Assembly (NCBI RefSeq): GCF_000002995.4
Contig: NW_025062475.1
Span: 992,001-1,056,000 of the forward strand
Source of the DNA: Brugia malayi
Taxonomy: Eukaryota; Nematoda; Chromadorea; Rhabditida; Onchocercidae
Reading direction: 5' to 3'
Length of the DNA stretch: 64,000 nt
The notes beneath the pieces were generated by a model. That model saw only the letters and a program-made list of their open reading frames with translations. It was not told the DNA's origin and did not search any database. How positions within the stretch are numbered: position 1 is the first letter of the stretch; the number at the start of each line of letters is the position of its first letter. Both the position numbers and the translations under genes were made by a program. This document shows positions 1-10,626 of the stretch, piece by piece.

Positions 1-3000
1 GGTCGTGGTTTCATGAAAGTTTCATGAAAATCAATGCGCTCGTTATATAATCGATAGTAACATATATTTGAATTCGATGAACAATTTATACCTGTTGCAC
101 CAGTTGCTGAAGCATAAACAATTCGGGCGTTTGGTAAAGCTTTTTGCAGTTCCATAACACTTCGGCCAGTTTTCGTTGGTTTTGAACCGGATGTTGGAAC
201 CAAATTCTTCGCACGATGACACTCATCAAGCACAATAACACCATCGTAATCCTACAATCAAGGCAATGTAGTATAAGAGTATTTGTAATTCTGCTCAATG
301 TTTCTTCAACAATTTTGTAATTTAGTAAACTGCAGCCCCTTTAAATTTAAATTATTGGCGATGACAGAGAAAGTATGCAAGAAGTTTGAGTTTTTTTAAC
401 ACATAAGAAAAAAATATAACATACCAGAAATAAAAAAGTGATAAATGTAAAGAAGAAACATAACAAAAACTGATAAATTCTGACTAACATTTTAAACATC
501 GACAAATAGCTAAAAGGGGATTCATGATACTATCATATATTCTCTCACAGAGATGTATTACATGACTTAGCGTAAAAACTATTCGTACACTTTATATTAT
601 AGAATCAGATAGTGCTCTAAGGTCCTAGTATTTCCAAGCTAAAAGTATCAGAGCACCGTCTTGTACTACAATAGAGCTTAAAAAGAAATATTAAAGGCCT
701 ATATGAAAATATTCAGCCCGAGACACACTAAATTATCATTTTTATGTCTGAATTTACATCAACAGACATTAGGATGAAACTAAAAACCAACCTGACCAAA
801 CCACTGGATCAGTTGTTTAAGCCTTGTTCGGTATTTACCTTTTGCTGAACGACATTCACCAATGAGTGATGAATACGTAGCAAAAATGCAGCCTTTCTTA
901 ACATCATTTTCTTTTCCACCAATTTTGGAATATTTGAATTTATTTAATGCGTAAACCTAAAAATCACGAATGCTGTGTTTAATGCCAAAATATTTATAAT
1001 ACCTTAGTATAACAACACAAGGAATGTTTATTGATTACTGCACGACATAATATACATATCACAATTTTAACCAACAGTTTACAAAATGAAAGGACAATTC
1101 AAGTATAAACCTTGATGTTTTTTGCACCGATATCTCTCAAATCTCGTTCGGCATCGTATCGCAAATCAGCCGAAACACTGAGCCTACAAAATATCATTTT
1201 CCAAACCAGAAAAACCAAAAACGTTTCCTTTCTCCAACCGACATATTTGACACAATTAAGGTTTTATTAAAGTTATTGGATGTTCATCAGGAATTTAATC
1301 ACCGATATGTCGCGACTTAAAATTAATTGAAAACATAGCATTAGACTTCAAACAAAAGTAGTTAACAGTAGATAACGGTATTATAAGTCAAAGTAAAAAC
1401 AAATGTTAAAAGTTTCAAAGTTTCTTTACTTAAAAAAACATTTAATTTCCAAATGAAAACAAAGAAATTTTACCAGATTGATCGTTTCCGTCCTAATAAA
1501 TAATTTTCAAAAATGATGCAAGCAATCGTTCTTCCTTTACCCACACCAGCTCCATCACCTATGAAATCGAGAAAATTTTGTAATGTAATATCCAATTATG
1601 CAGATCACTGCTCAAGAATACAACAGTGCTGTTAAAGAAAAAACCGAAAATGAAACGGAACAATGTAAGATTAGTTTGAATTTGAGACAACAGATACATA
1701 TAAACTTGCCCAAGACATGAAAAAATTGGCACAATTGTACCTAACAAAACTATAATAGCAGAACTTTAAAAGAGAAATAAAACGATGAGAAAAAACAATA
1801 TCGACAATAGAGAATCGAGCAACCACATTTTTTTTCAAATAAACTGAAGGTCTTACCAATCAAATAGCCAGCGCGTTCATTCGATGGAAGGCGCATCTCA
1901 TGCGCTTGACAAGCATATACAACTGCTTCCAACTGTACAGCTGAAATCGCGCCTGTATCAATGATCTGAAACATAAGTCATTAAAAAAAAGAAACAGAAG
2001 AAAAGAACTGGAATATGAATGTTTGGGTCAATTTCAGCTATTTCCTAGGTTTGATTTGAAGGATGAAAAGTTATATTTTTGGCAAAAGATCTTCACAAAA
2101 ATATATCTTCTAGAAGTTAAAAAAAAAAAAAAAAAAAAACAAACAAACCTCTTCCGGGACAGTTAAATTATAACGTATATCTGGTGGCGCAACACTACTC
2201 AACGATGCAGTTTCAATAACACTGTCCGGATGCGACAAGCCGGAACGAAGTTTCGTTGGACGATAATCTGCATACGTTTCCGCATAGCCCAAATTCTCTT
2301 CCTAAAACTTATTGAGAAAGGATGAACCAACGATATAAACAATGAAGTCATACGATGCAATCATTGACTGGAATTATATGATGACGTTCACAAAACTGTA
2401 TCAGTATTTCAGTTTAGGCAAGCCAAAATCAAACCATCCATTGAGTACTCTCATGGAAACCAGACATATTACATCGGTTGTCAAACTAATAGTCATTGTT
2501 GAAGAATCAATATGTCTAATCTTTGCCAGCAAACAATTTAACATGCGAAACACGCTTTTTCGACTTTGGATATAAAGTCAAAATGACATAAAATTTAGAT
2601 TTATACTACACTAATTCCAAATTTTCATAAGAAATCCGCAATTTTTCAAGATGTCAAAAATATAATAACAAACAAAAATTCCGAGTATGACAACTGCAAA
2701 GAAATAAGACAAATAAAGGCTAAACCTCATCATCAATCTCCTGTTCATTTTGAGTAAGACGGCACTGTAGGGCCGTTTCCATCTCATTCCTTACGGATTT
2801 TTTTTCTTTCTGGTCCAGCAGTTTGCGTTCCATAGTGCTTGAATTATCAAAGAACACTTCGTCTTTTGATGCCCCGCTACCACGATACTCATCGGTATGT
2901 GGCGTCTTTCGTTCACTCATCCGAATACGTCGCAAAACTTCACCTACAGGTAGCCGTGGTTCAACCGAATTTCCAAGCATACGTATCCGACCGGTTGCAT

Positions 3001-4584
3001 CGAGCTGTCGTTTTTCATTATTATTATTTCCTGATGTGTTGGATAAGATTGGTTTCATACTAGCAATAGAACCGGTTAAATGACTTCGAGCTCTCTGCAA
3101 GTTCGGTAACACACGGTTTGTTGTTACAGTGGAATGAGGACCTTGCACAGTCACTGGAGATGTTCGGCGTAAAACTGAATTCCGTATAATCCTTGCTTGA
3201 GCATTTGAAGATGTGATATTCGATTGTAATACTGCTGAAGGCAAATACTGATGTCCTGTCTCTTGCAAAACGTTCACTGGATCTCTCTCAATGCATGCTG
3301 ATGGTGTAGTGCTCCTGTAAAAAAAAAAAGAATTAATGAAAAGTTCTGATAAATCAGATTTAGTTAGAATCCGAAAATTTTCGGAGACTAAATATATGCT
3401 GAAATAAACAAGAACTAAAAATAAACAGTAATTTTGCATTTCCAAAATTATTTTCTACATCAGCAAAATGTTACCTTTGCAAGAAAACAGGTGTTGATCG
3501 ATCTGACCGAAAAACTGGCCGGATTATACGACTACCACGAAGGGCAAATGTTCCGTTACAGTTTCGACTTAAAACTGCACGTGTAGTCGGAATACGCCGT
3601 GGCATAATATCCCAGTTACGCTGACGTACGTAAACGACACCTATGCAAAGGAATTGTAATCTAATAGAATAGTACAAAGAGGAGTGGAACTTGTTTCATT
3701 TTCTTCTAACTTTAAATAGAATCTAAACCATTTTTGGGACGTTGCTGCATAACTATCACGCGACGTGGTAAGTTCCAAGATGCACCACTCATGCACGATG
3801 CTTCCCCGATAATTTCAACATCATTATCATCGTCAGCTCCATTGGTAGCTCTGTACATTTCACGTACTTTCACTGTCGACCGTGCTGTTACAGAGTTTCT
3901 GACTGACTGAAAAATACTCAGAACTTGAAACCATGTGATACTATTCAGATCCAGTTCCTTCTTTTTTAAAACAAAACTTTGGAAACTAGACTGATAACAG
4001 CAGAAGCTGTCCCATCATAAATATCTCGTTCATGCCCATAATAATAGTGAAGTATTTTATCAGCTTACCGTTAAATTGTTCGGTTGTAATGGTTGTTGCG
4101 ATGAGGTAACTGAACGTTGTGAACGGAAAATATTGTTTCCACCATCCGGCAACTTGCCAGTATTTTCATGTTGTTCGTTTACTGTCGTCCGTTTACCATC
4201 GTCAGTACTCAAATCACTTGGTAATTCGGCCGTTCCAACGATTTCAACTGACTGTTGATGAATGGCTGTATTTTCGGTGCTGTTATTTGAGGGATCATCA
4301 GCGCGCGGTGTATCCGAACGAGAATTACTTTCAGAATCCGTATGTGAACATGAAGGAAGGATTAAACAACCATCGCTTAATATTTCTATATTTTGCTTCT
4401 TATCTTCTGGTTCGGCTTTCCCTAATGAAAATCCTGTCAAATCGTTTGTCTGATCACTGGTATTGAGTGGCCGTGTTAATATATCATTTCCTGACTTCTC
4501 AACTTCACTATCAATGATTTCCGGTGCCAACAAGAATTCTTCTAAACCAGCTTCACATATTGCTGCCGATAACAGATCATCCAT
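1..4584 (-). CDS. sbno-1: Strawberry-notch (SBNO) family DExH-like ATPase, 3'-truncated by window edge
   Basis: Strawberry-notch proteins are nuclear, helicase-like transcriptional and chromatin regulators. Ten exons are visible on the minus strand: 4584-4069, 3906-3729, 3640-3475, 3314-2726, 2301-2149, 1965-1857, 1558-1474, 1183-1111, 956-792 and 251-92, about 731 codons with all junction phases consistent. The first ~450 residues are low-complexity, rich in Ser, Asn, Asp and Arg, and are not recognisable. The conserved part starts at [19 protein letters not shown] (exon 5), followed by the Q-motif-like [17 protein letters not shown]. The Walker A variant [10 protein letters not shown] falls near residues 571-580, and the DECH box ([10 protein letters not shown]) near 686-694, then SATGAT. 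The rest of the helicase core and the C-terminal SBNO region lie left of the window. The start ATG at 4584 is preceded by an acceptor (TTTATAG at about 4600), so an upstream 5' exon is expected; a candidate lies at 6758-6810. The family call is secure; the N-terminal exon limits are less so. Confidence 0.93.
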
Positions 4585-4645
4585 TCGTATGTGAACCCTA
4601 TAAATAAAGTAAAAATTTGGAATCCACTGCAAATATTTGAAATCT
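4560..4645. repeat. Direct repeat copy A, spanning the sbno-1 start codon and its acceptor
   Basis: About 80 bp covering the first codons of the SBNO gene, the acceptor in front of them and the upstream intron sequence. It recurs with roughly 85-90% identity at about 4829-4912 in the same orientation. Both copies keep the minus-strand sequence for MDDLLS. Confidence 0.75.
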
Positions 4646-4828
4646 CTCCAAAATTAAAACAAAAATAATCTTGGATACGAGGCCAATACTACAATTATGA
4701 TAAGATTTCATTAGGCAAAAGATAATCAGCTCTTACTATATGGACTTACTAATCAACTCATATATTATTAACCCTGACATTTTATCAAGTGTAAGAAATG
4801 ATACACTAAAGCAATAACGTATATCTAG

Positions 4829-4912
4829 TAGATAACAGGTCATCCATTCGTATGTGAATCCTAGACATAAAGTAAAATCTTGAAATCCATTGCAAATATT
4901 TAAAATCTTCCG
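4829..4912. repeat. Direct repeat copy B, decayed duplicate of the sbno-1 start exon
   Basis: Second copy of the 4560-4645 segment, about 265 bp upstream on the gene's strand. On the minus strand it reads ATG-GAT-GAC-CTG-TTA-TCT (MDDLLS), matching the true start. It then diverges and reaches a stop after seven further codons (TRYTLLL). It looks like a partial local duplication of the 5' end of the gene. Whether it is transcribed as part of the 5' leader cannot be told from sequence. Confidence 0.7.
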
Positions 4913-6740
4913 CCAAGTGTCATCAGCGCTTAACATGCCTTATATGGTTATATACTTATCCGTATGTATGTATAATACTCCATCTATTTATGTCTAATAA
5001 TATGACAGTCGTAAATCATTTATGCTTAACAAGCTAATAAACCAATTTTCATATTTCATTCTCACTAATTAGTAGATTACAAAAATATGAAGAGTATTCA
5101 TTCACAATTTTTAAAAAAAAAAATATTCGAAATATCACAAATTGTTAAATTTGAAAACTTTTTCGAGAAACAAACAAATTTGATATAACACAAAAGAAAA
5201 TCGAAAATAGAAACAGAATTGACACTCGATAAAAGTAACAATAAGTTGGCTTAAATAGACTAATCCTACCAGAAAATGCTATAGTAAATAGATAGAGTGA
5301 AGCATTACAAGAAATCAATTTAAGATTCAAAATTTCGATTTAAATTTTTTTCCAACTTAAATCTTATCAAAATGTTTATTTTGCTTTTCACGTCTTCCTG
5401 TACATCTTTAGACTAACAACAATAGTAAATGGAATTGAAATAGAATGTAACTTAAACTATCATACAAATTTCGGTAATTAAGTTTTAAATTTAAAAAAAA
5501 AAAAAAAATCCATGAAACTTCAATATAAACATATATATTACCTAGCTAAACAGCATAATGATATGTATAAATTAGAATAACTATTGTTAACAAAACAATC
5601 TGAAATCAGAGGACAGACAGTTCCCTCATTTCCATCACTGGGAGAGTGTGAGGATGAGGAGAAGTGCGGGTAGTGTTAATCGATAGTCGTTCATTCAGAT
5701 GTGTGCACTTCTCAGCATTCATTTCTATTCTTTTTAAGGGTTCTCTTTTTTTTTTTGATATGCAAATTTCTAGAAATTTGAAATTGTTCCGAATGTTAAA
5801 AGTTATACTCAAAATAGGGGAAAAAAAAAGATTGGCATTTCACAGAATTTATAAACAATTGTATATGAATTTCATCTAAATGTTGATTCTTTTTTTTTTC
5901 CCGCAACATACATCTCTTCTCTTTCCCCCTTCTCTCTCGCTTCCTAATATCGTTATGTTTAGTTCTAAACTACGAAATAAATTTAGCATCGGATTTTTTT
6001 TTCCAAATCATTCCACGAAACTATCAAAGTATATTATACATATATGTATGAAATGAATGATACCAAAACTACATACTATTTCACTTAAAATAACTACAAA
6101 ACGAGCCTTTCTTCTTGTCTGCTTCGAGAAAGGTAACACTTCGTCCTTAATCACATCGACTATTGTCACTCCTTCACACTGCAAATGTATCATTCTCAAT
6201 CCTCTGGTCACACTGCAATCTCTGAGGTCACACCTTTTGACGTAAACTACGTTAATTATTTGTTGGCCAGTGACAATATCCCACATCTCCTTCACCTCCT
6301 TTTTCAAATTGTTTACATCACTTTTGCAGCAATCTCTTATTCTTCCGCCTGCCTCTCTCTCTTCCTCCCTTTTTCTTTATTCAACGTTATCTCATGAATG
6401 TAATTTTACATAATGAATGGTAATGAACAATTGAGAAGCTTTCGATCTCCACTTGCTTTCAATCAATCAATTCTTGCGGAGAATTTCCTATCTGCTTTGT
6501 TATTTTGATCACCTTGAATAGTCGTTGAATGACAAAGAGAAATTCAGCATGTTCAATTAATTCTCCACCAAATCGCACGTCATTTTCCACCTTCATTTGT
6601 CTTCTTTTCAACATCGTTACGTTTTGCGTGTCATATTTTGGTGTACTTCCGACACTTACGTGACAGTCCACGTTTCTTCTTCTTCAGACAAGAAAAACAA
6701 ACTACCACTGCACCACTAACCACACTTTATAAACTACTAA
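4913..6740. other. Intergenic / 5' leader region of sbno-1, no gene recognised
   Basis: AT-rich sequence with scattered A- and T-runs. Minus-strand open stretches at 6008-6307 and 6459-6671 are not recognisable and lack convincing starts. They could be 5' leader or intron of sbno-1 if that gene starts at the GC-rich island near 6.9 kb. Confidence 0.5.
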
Positions 6741-6744
6741 CTCT

Positions 6745-7145
6745 GCACCCTGGCAACCTGCCAACAAGAGCTGCGTCGTGTTGGGACGCAGCACAGGCGT
6801 CGTCAAGCATAGAGTGCTGCAACAGTCGCCACTCAGCACAACTCAAAGAAACGGATAGGAGCGGCGGCAGAGAGAAGGGATAAAAGAGAACTCGCTCGGC
6901 GGTCTCTTTCCGCGTTGCCTTTTATACTGAGCTGTCGCTTGCGCTGCATCGCGGTGCACCGCCCCATCTCTGCTGCAGAACTGCACTCTGGATGCTTGCC
7001 AAGATGCAGCAGTGCAGCGAATCACAAACTGACAAATACTACTTGTACGTATTTTGGACTTGATTGCGTCACCACATAATACTGTCGCTCGACTGCACCA
7101 CACAATGACACGCACGCGATAATAAGCCACGTGTTGCTTTCATTA
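6745..7145 (-). promoter_or_regulatory. GC-rich island with minus-strand TATA box; candidate sbno-1 promoter and first exon
   Basis: This roughly 400-bp block is clearly richer in G and C than everything around it. On the minus strand it contains a good TATA box (GTATAAAAGG, about 6917-6926). About 100 bp downstream is an ATG at 6810 (MLDDACAASQHDAALVG) ending at a GT donor after position 6758. Splicing that donor to the acceptor at about 4600 would continue in frame through RVHIR into MDDLLS, the sbno-1 start. The frame match has a one-in-three chance of being accidental, so first exon and promoter are inference. Confidence 0.35.
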
Positions 7146-7214
7146 CACTTCAACTAAGTGATTTTGCTGTTTGAAGTTGTCTTTCAAAATTTCTCACTTC
7201 AAAACTTCACTGTC

Positions 7215-7545
7215 TATTACTTTCCCGTATGTATGCGTCCGTCTGTCCGTCACTTCCCTGCATGTGCGCATACGTCTGTTCATTACTTTCCCCTTCCGTG
7301 CGTACGTCTGTCCGACACTTTCCTTATACGTGCGTACGTCTGCCTGACACTTTCCCTATACGTGTGTACATCTGTCCCACACTTTCCTTATACGTGCGTA
7401 CGTCTGTCCGACACTTTCCTTATACGTGCGTACGTCTGTCCGACACTTTCCTTATACGTGCGTACGTCTTCCGACACTTTCTCTATGTGTGCTTATATGT
7501 CCGTCCATATGTCACTTTGAACTCTGCCCATATGTCTCTCCACTA
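7215..7545. repeat. 32-bp tandem minisatellite
   Basis: Tandem units of 32 bp built on ACACTTTCCTTATACGTGCG followed by TACGTCTGTCCG. At least five near-perfect units lie between about 7312 and 7480, with degenerate units on both sides. Because 32 is not a multiple of three, the array cycles through the reading frames and lacks stops, giving overlapping ORFs at 7158-7520 and 7229-7600. These are judged spurious: no typical start context or splice sites, and the peptides are only translations of the repeat. Confidence 0.85.
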
Positions 7546-8720
7546 CTTTGATTTTATCTCGTGCATGTGTGTCTACCCGTCTCCCTGTCTGCCATTGTGA
7601 AACTGTATGGATATTATTTCTCTGTTCGTCTAATTTCACAATTTCTCTCGATTTCTTAACGAATAGATTGGACTGTGTCTGTCCGTCCATCACTTTCACC
7701 TATTTTCACGTACACTCTCTATCCATAACCTTTCATATAGGGCTGAAAAGGTCAGAGTGCTATGCTGGGAGAGGTCAAGCGGACACATAATTTAGGAGGA
7801 GAAAAAGTGAAGGGACCAATCGATGTAAAGAAATGCTATATCTCTCTCTTCTCTTCAAAGAATATCGATGACTGATCAGAGATTTTCTGGGAGAATTCGA
7901 GGAGAGAAAGAAAGGAAACACTCTGTAATATTATTATATGTATAAAATTACGAATTCACGAGTAAAAATAAATTAATAGCCGTGAAACGGTTTTAATTTA
8001 TCTTTTCCGGAATTATATCGTAATTGGTTGAGTAATCAAAGAGCCAAAAGGACGTGAACATGCTTGATACAGATGACATTTCTTGTTAGAGCAATGCATA
8101 TGGTTGACAATCCTGTCATTTCATTTCACTCTTCGTTCATTGCTCTCCTTTCGCTATCGATGTAGAACGAAGAATTAATGAAATATTACCGGAATAATAA
8201 ATCTCCCATCAAATATTTATTCTCATTCAAAATATCTATCATTTTCTCCTCTTACTCGATGATATTAGAGTAATTAATAACAAGCAGTTCTTCCCAACAA
8301 CAACAACTTTTCCAGTCTTTCGAGATTTGATGAGAAATTTACAATTGTCATTTGCAAATTGTCCTTTCTTAATAATACTGAACAGATGTGAAAAGTAATG
8401 AAATGCTAGCAACATTAGCATAACTTGAAATTAGTTAAATAAGTTGCAAATTAAAATTGGCGCATATAATTGTTTTCAAATCAATCATAATTTTATTTCA
8501 TTTTCGCGCTTTAGCAGTAACAATATTTACTTCTTTAATTTCATTCCAATTATGCCCTAATTTCATTCATTTATTTCTTTTCCTTGTTAATTCTGTACAA
8601 CAAAAGTGCAAGTGAAAATGGATTTATTCCTTCTTTGCACATCACTTCAATGCTTCAGGAATGCTACTGAATGATTTCTCCTTTACTGTACAAAAATTTT
8701 TGAAATCGAATCAATTATTG

Positions 8721-8721
<1 letters not shown>

Positions 8722-8764
<43 letters not shown>

Positions 8765-8921
8765 CCTTCTTTCTCTTTCCCATCTGCAGTTTGCTCAATT
8801 TCATTGAATTTTAATGAACTTCTTTAATTGTTTGTCGATTAGTCATTTGTGGAATTTTCGCAATAAAATGTTAGAAGAAAAGGAATAAGAACACAAATGA
8901 ATAATTACAGAAAGAGAGAAG

Positions 8922-8957
<36 letters not shown>

Positions 8958-8962
8958 GATGA
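8722..8962. repeat. Inverted pair of (CT)n and (GA)n tracts
   Basis: A CT microsatellite at about 8726-8765 is followed some 160 bp later by a GA microsatellite at about 8922-8960. The two are complementary and could pair in a transcript as a long stem. A similar CT-then-GA arrangement occurs at 41165-41377. Confidence 0.7.
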
Positions 8963-9417
8963 GAAAAACTGTTAAAGATCCTTTTAGTTTTATTATGAAA
9001 TAAAAAAAACGAAAAAAACGAAAAAAAAAAAAAAGGAAAAGAAAGAATTGGTTAAAAAATATGAGCTAATTTCGATTGAATATAGTGCAAAATATAAAAT
9101 TTCTCACACTTATCTCAAAATCTATAAATGAATAAACAATATTTTCAGTTTTTCTCTCATTTTTTTTCTTCTCTTTGTTATTTCTAAAATTGAAAAATTC
9201 GATAAATGAAAATTTTTTCATCAATATCACTCTAACTAACTTAAATGACACATATACTCAAAATGACTCACTCAAATAATTGAATGTACATTAATGATAA
9301 TGACAAGATAATTCGAAATGAAGTAAAATTGTCATGCAATGAATCTGCAGTTATCATGCATATAATTGATTCTTAATTAAGAAATGTAGTTGTTACGAAA
9401 TATCATCTTGCAATACT

Positions 9418-9700
9418 TGCATGCATGCATATGCATGCACGTATGCATACAAGTAACAATTCATATTTTGTGTGTGTGTGTGTATATGTGTGTGCAATGA
9501 AATAATGCATGAATGGACGCATAATGGAATGCAAGAAATATTCACAATTATCATAGAGTGAATAATAATTATGAGACATAATTTATGAGACATACTTCCA
9601 TATGCATGCATTCATCGCTTATTGCAAATAACCATTCCACTTCTGCACAATAAAGATGACACATGTATGGTGTGTATGCATGCATGCATGCATGCACATA
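9418..9700. repeat. TGCATGCA / TG simple-repeat cluster
   Basis: Runs of TGCATGCA at about 9419-9450 and 9670-9697 flank a TG run near 9471-9493. TGCATGC words also recur between them (about 9600). This is alternating purine-pyrimidine sequence with no coding signal. Confidence 0.7.
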
Positions 9701-10594
9701 TGATCGATTTATACATTAAATACTGAAAAGAAGGACGTTGAAATATCTTTGCGCACAATGGTTGCTTTTTTTGCTATATAAAATTTGACTGATACTACGT
9801 CTGTTGCATAATGTCCTGCGTGTATAACGGACGTGTTCCATTGTAAGGTAAGGTGCGATATCTGCCTGTAAACTTCGTAAGGTTGCGTAGGTGGTACGTA
9901 AAGTTGTTACGTACTTTTTTTTCTATACGTGCAAACTTTTTGTTGAGCATGTTTTGATGAAATATTGGAAGGAATACGTGTAACAAATAAGTGTTTACTT
10001 TCACTTAATTAATTAGTAAATATTATGCAATTATTTTGTGTACATAAACATTATACTTAAAACAATCAGATAAGATTTATAATAGTATCGTATTAGAGAT
10101 GCGAAAAAATACACATAAATCATATTGGTAGTATTATAAGAAAAAGTCATAGTCAACAAATTGCTTTGTGCTCATTTATCGATTAATTTGAGAGAATATC
10201 TATTTAGTATATCAACAATTATTATTACTATTGTAACAACAATTATTATCGTGTTTTTGTAAAATGTATGCTACTATTGCTCACTTTCACTGTACTGAAC
10301 AACGTTTTGTTACGTCCACGTACGTATTATATTATAGATGTTCATGTGAGGAATAAGATGATTGTCATGATTTTTATGGACTTTGTTGTGCTTTTACAAA
10401 ATTTCATAGATATACCACATCTTAGTTTCCGTGTTCTTCCTTCATTCTTTTATGAATTTTATTTCCTTTTTTCTTCACATATATGTTACGTTAATGGTTT
10501 TCAGCGAGAGATACTACCAATATGAAGGACAAATTCTTATCATTGCAACGAAATCATTCATAGTAATTAATTCCCTATATCATTCGATGCCACC

Positions 10595-10626
10595 TTAAAC
10601 GTAATATTACGTGACGTAACGTAACG
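10595..10626. promoter_or_regulatory. ACGTAA-type palindromic sites upstream of set-1 (bZIP/CRE-like)
   Basis: A perfect 14-bp palindrome, ACGTAATATTACGT (10599-10612), overlaps TGACGTAACGTAACG. TGACGTAA is the classic half-palindromic CRE/ATF-type site. The cluster ends just before the candidate first ATG at 10627. Related sites lie next to the E1-alpha start (39909-39934) and at 31577-31594. Binding is inferred from motif similarity only. Confidence 0.4.

Larger units (their letters stand above)
7600..10590. other. Intergenic region between sbno-1 and set-1, simple repeats only
   Basis: No gene recognised. The region contains a CT run (about 8726-8765), a GA run (about 8922-8960), TG and TGCATGCA runs (9418-9700) and AT-rich filler. 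From about 9.8 kb onward the sequence is unusually rich in ACGTA and TTACG motifs, which become dense just before the candidate set-1 first exon. Confidence 0.6.

Noticed and set aside
6008..6671. Minus-strand ORFs of 99 and 70 codons as genes
   Set aside because: No recognisable family; the second lacks an ATG at its start. They may be leader or intron of sbno-1.
7215..7545. CRISPR-like array
   Set aside because: Units are contiguous with no unique spacers and the host is eukaryotic; it is a minisatellite.
7158..7600. Two overlapping plus-strand ORFs of about 120 codons
   Set aside because: They are translations of the 32-bp tandem repeat in different frames, with no family signature or splice context.
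9795..10004. Minus-strand 69-codon ORF (…NNFTYHLRNLTKFTGRYRTLPYNG…)
   Set aside because: Looks partly protein-like, but has no family match I know and no splice partner; the region is dominated by ACGTA motifs.
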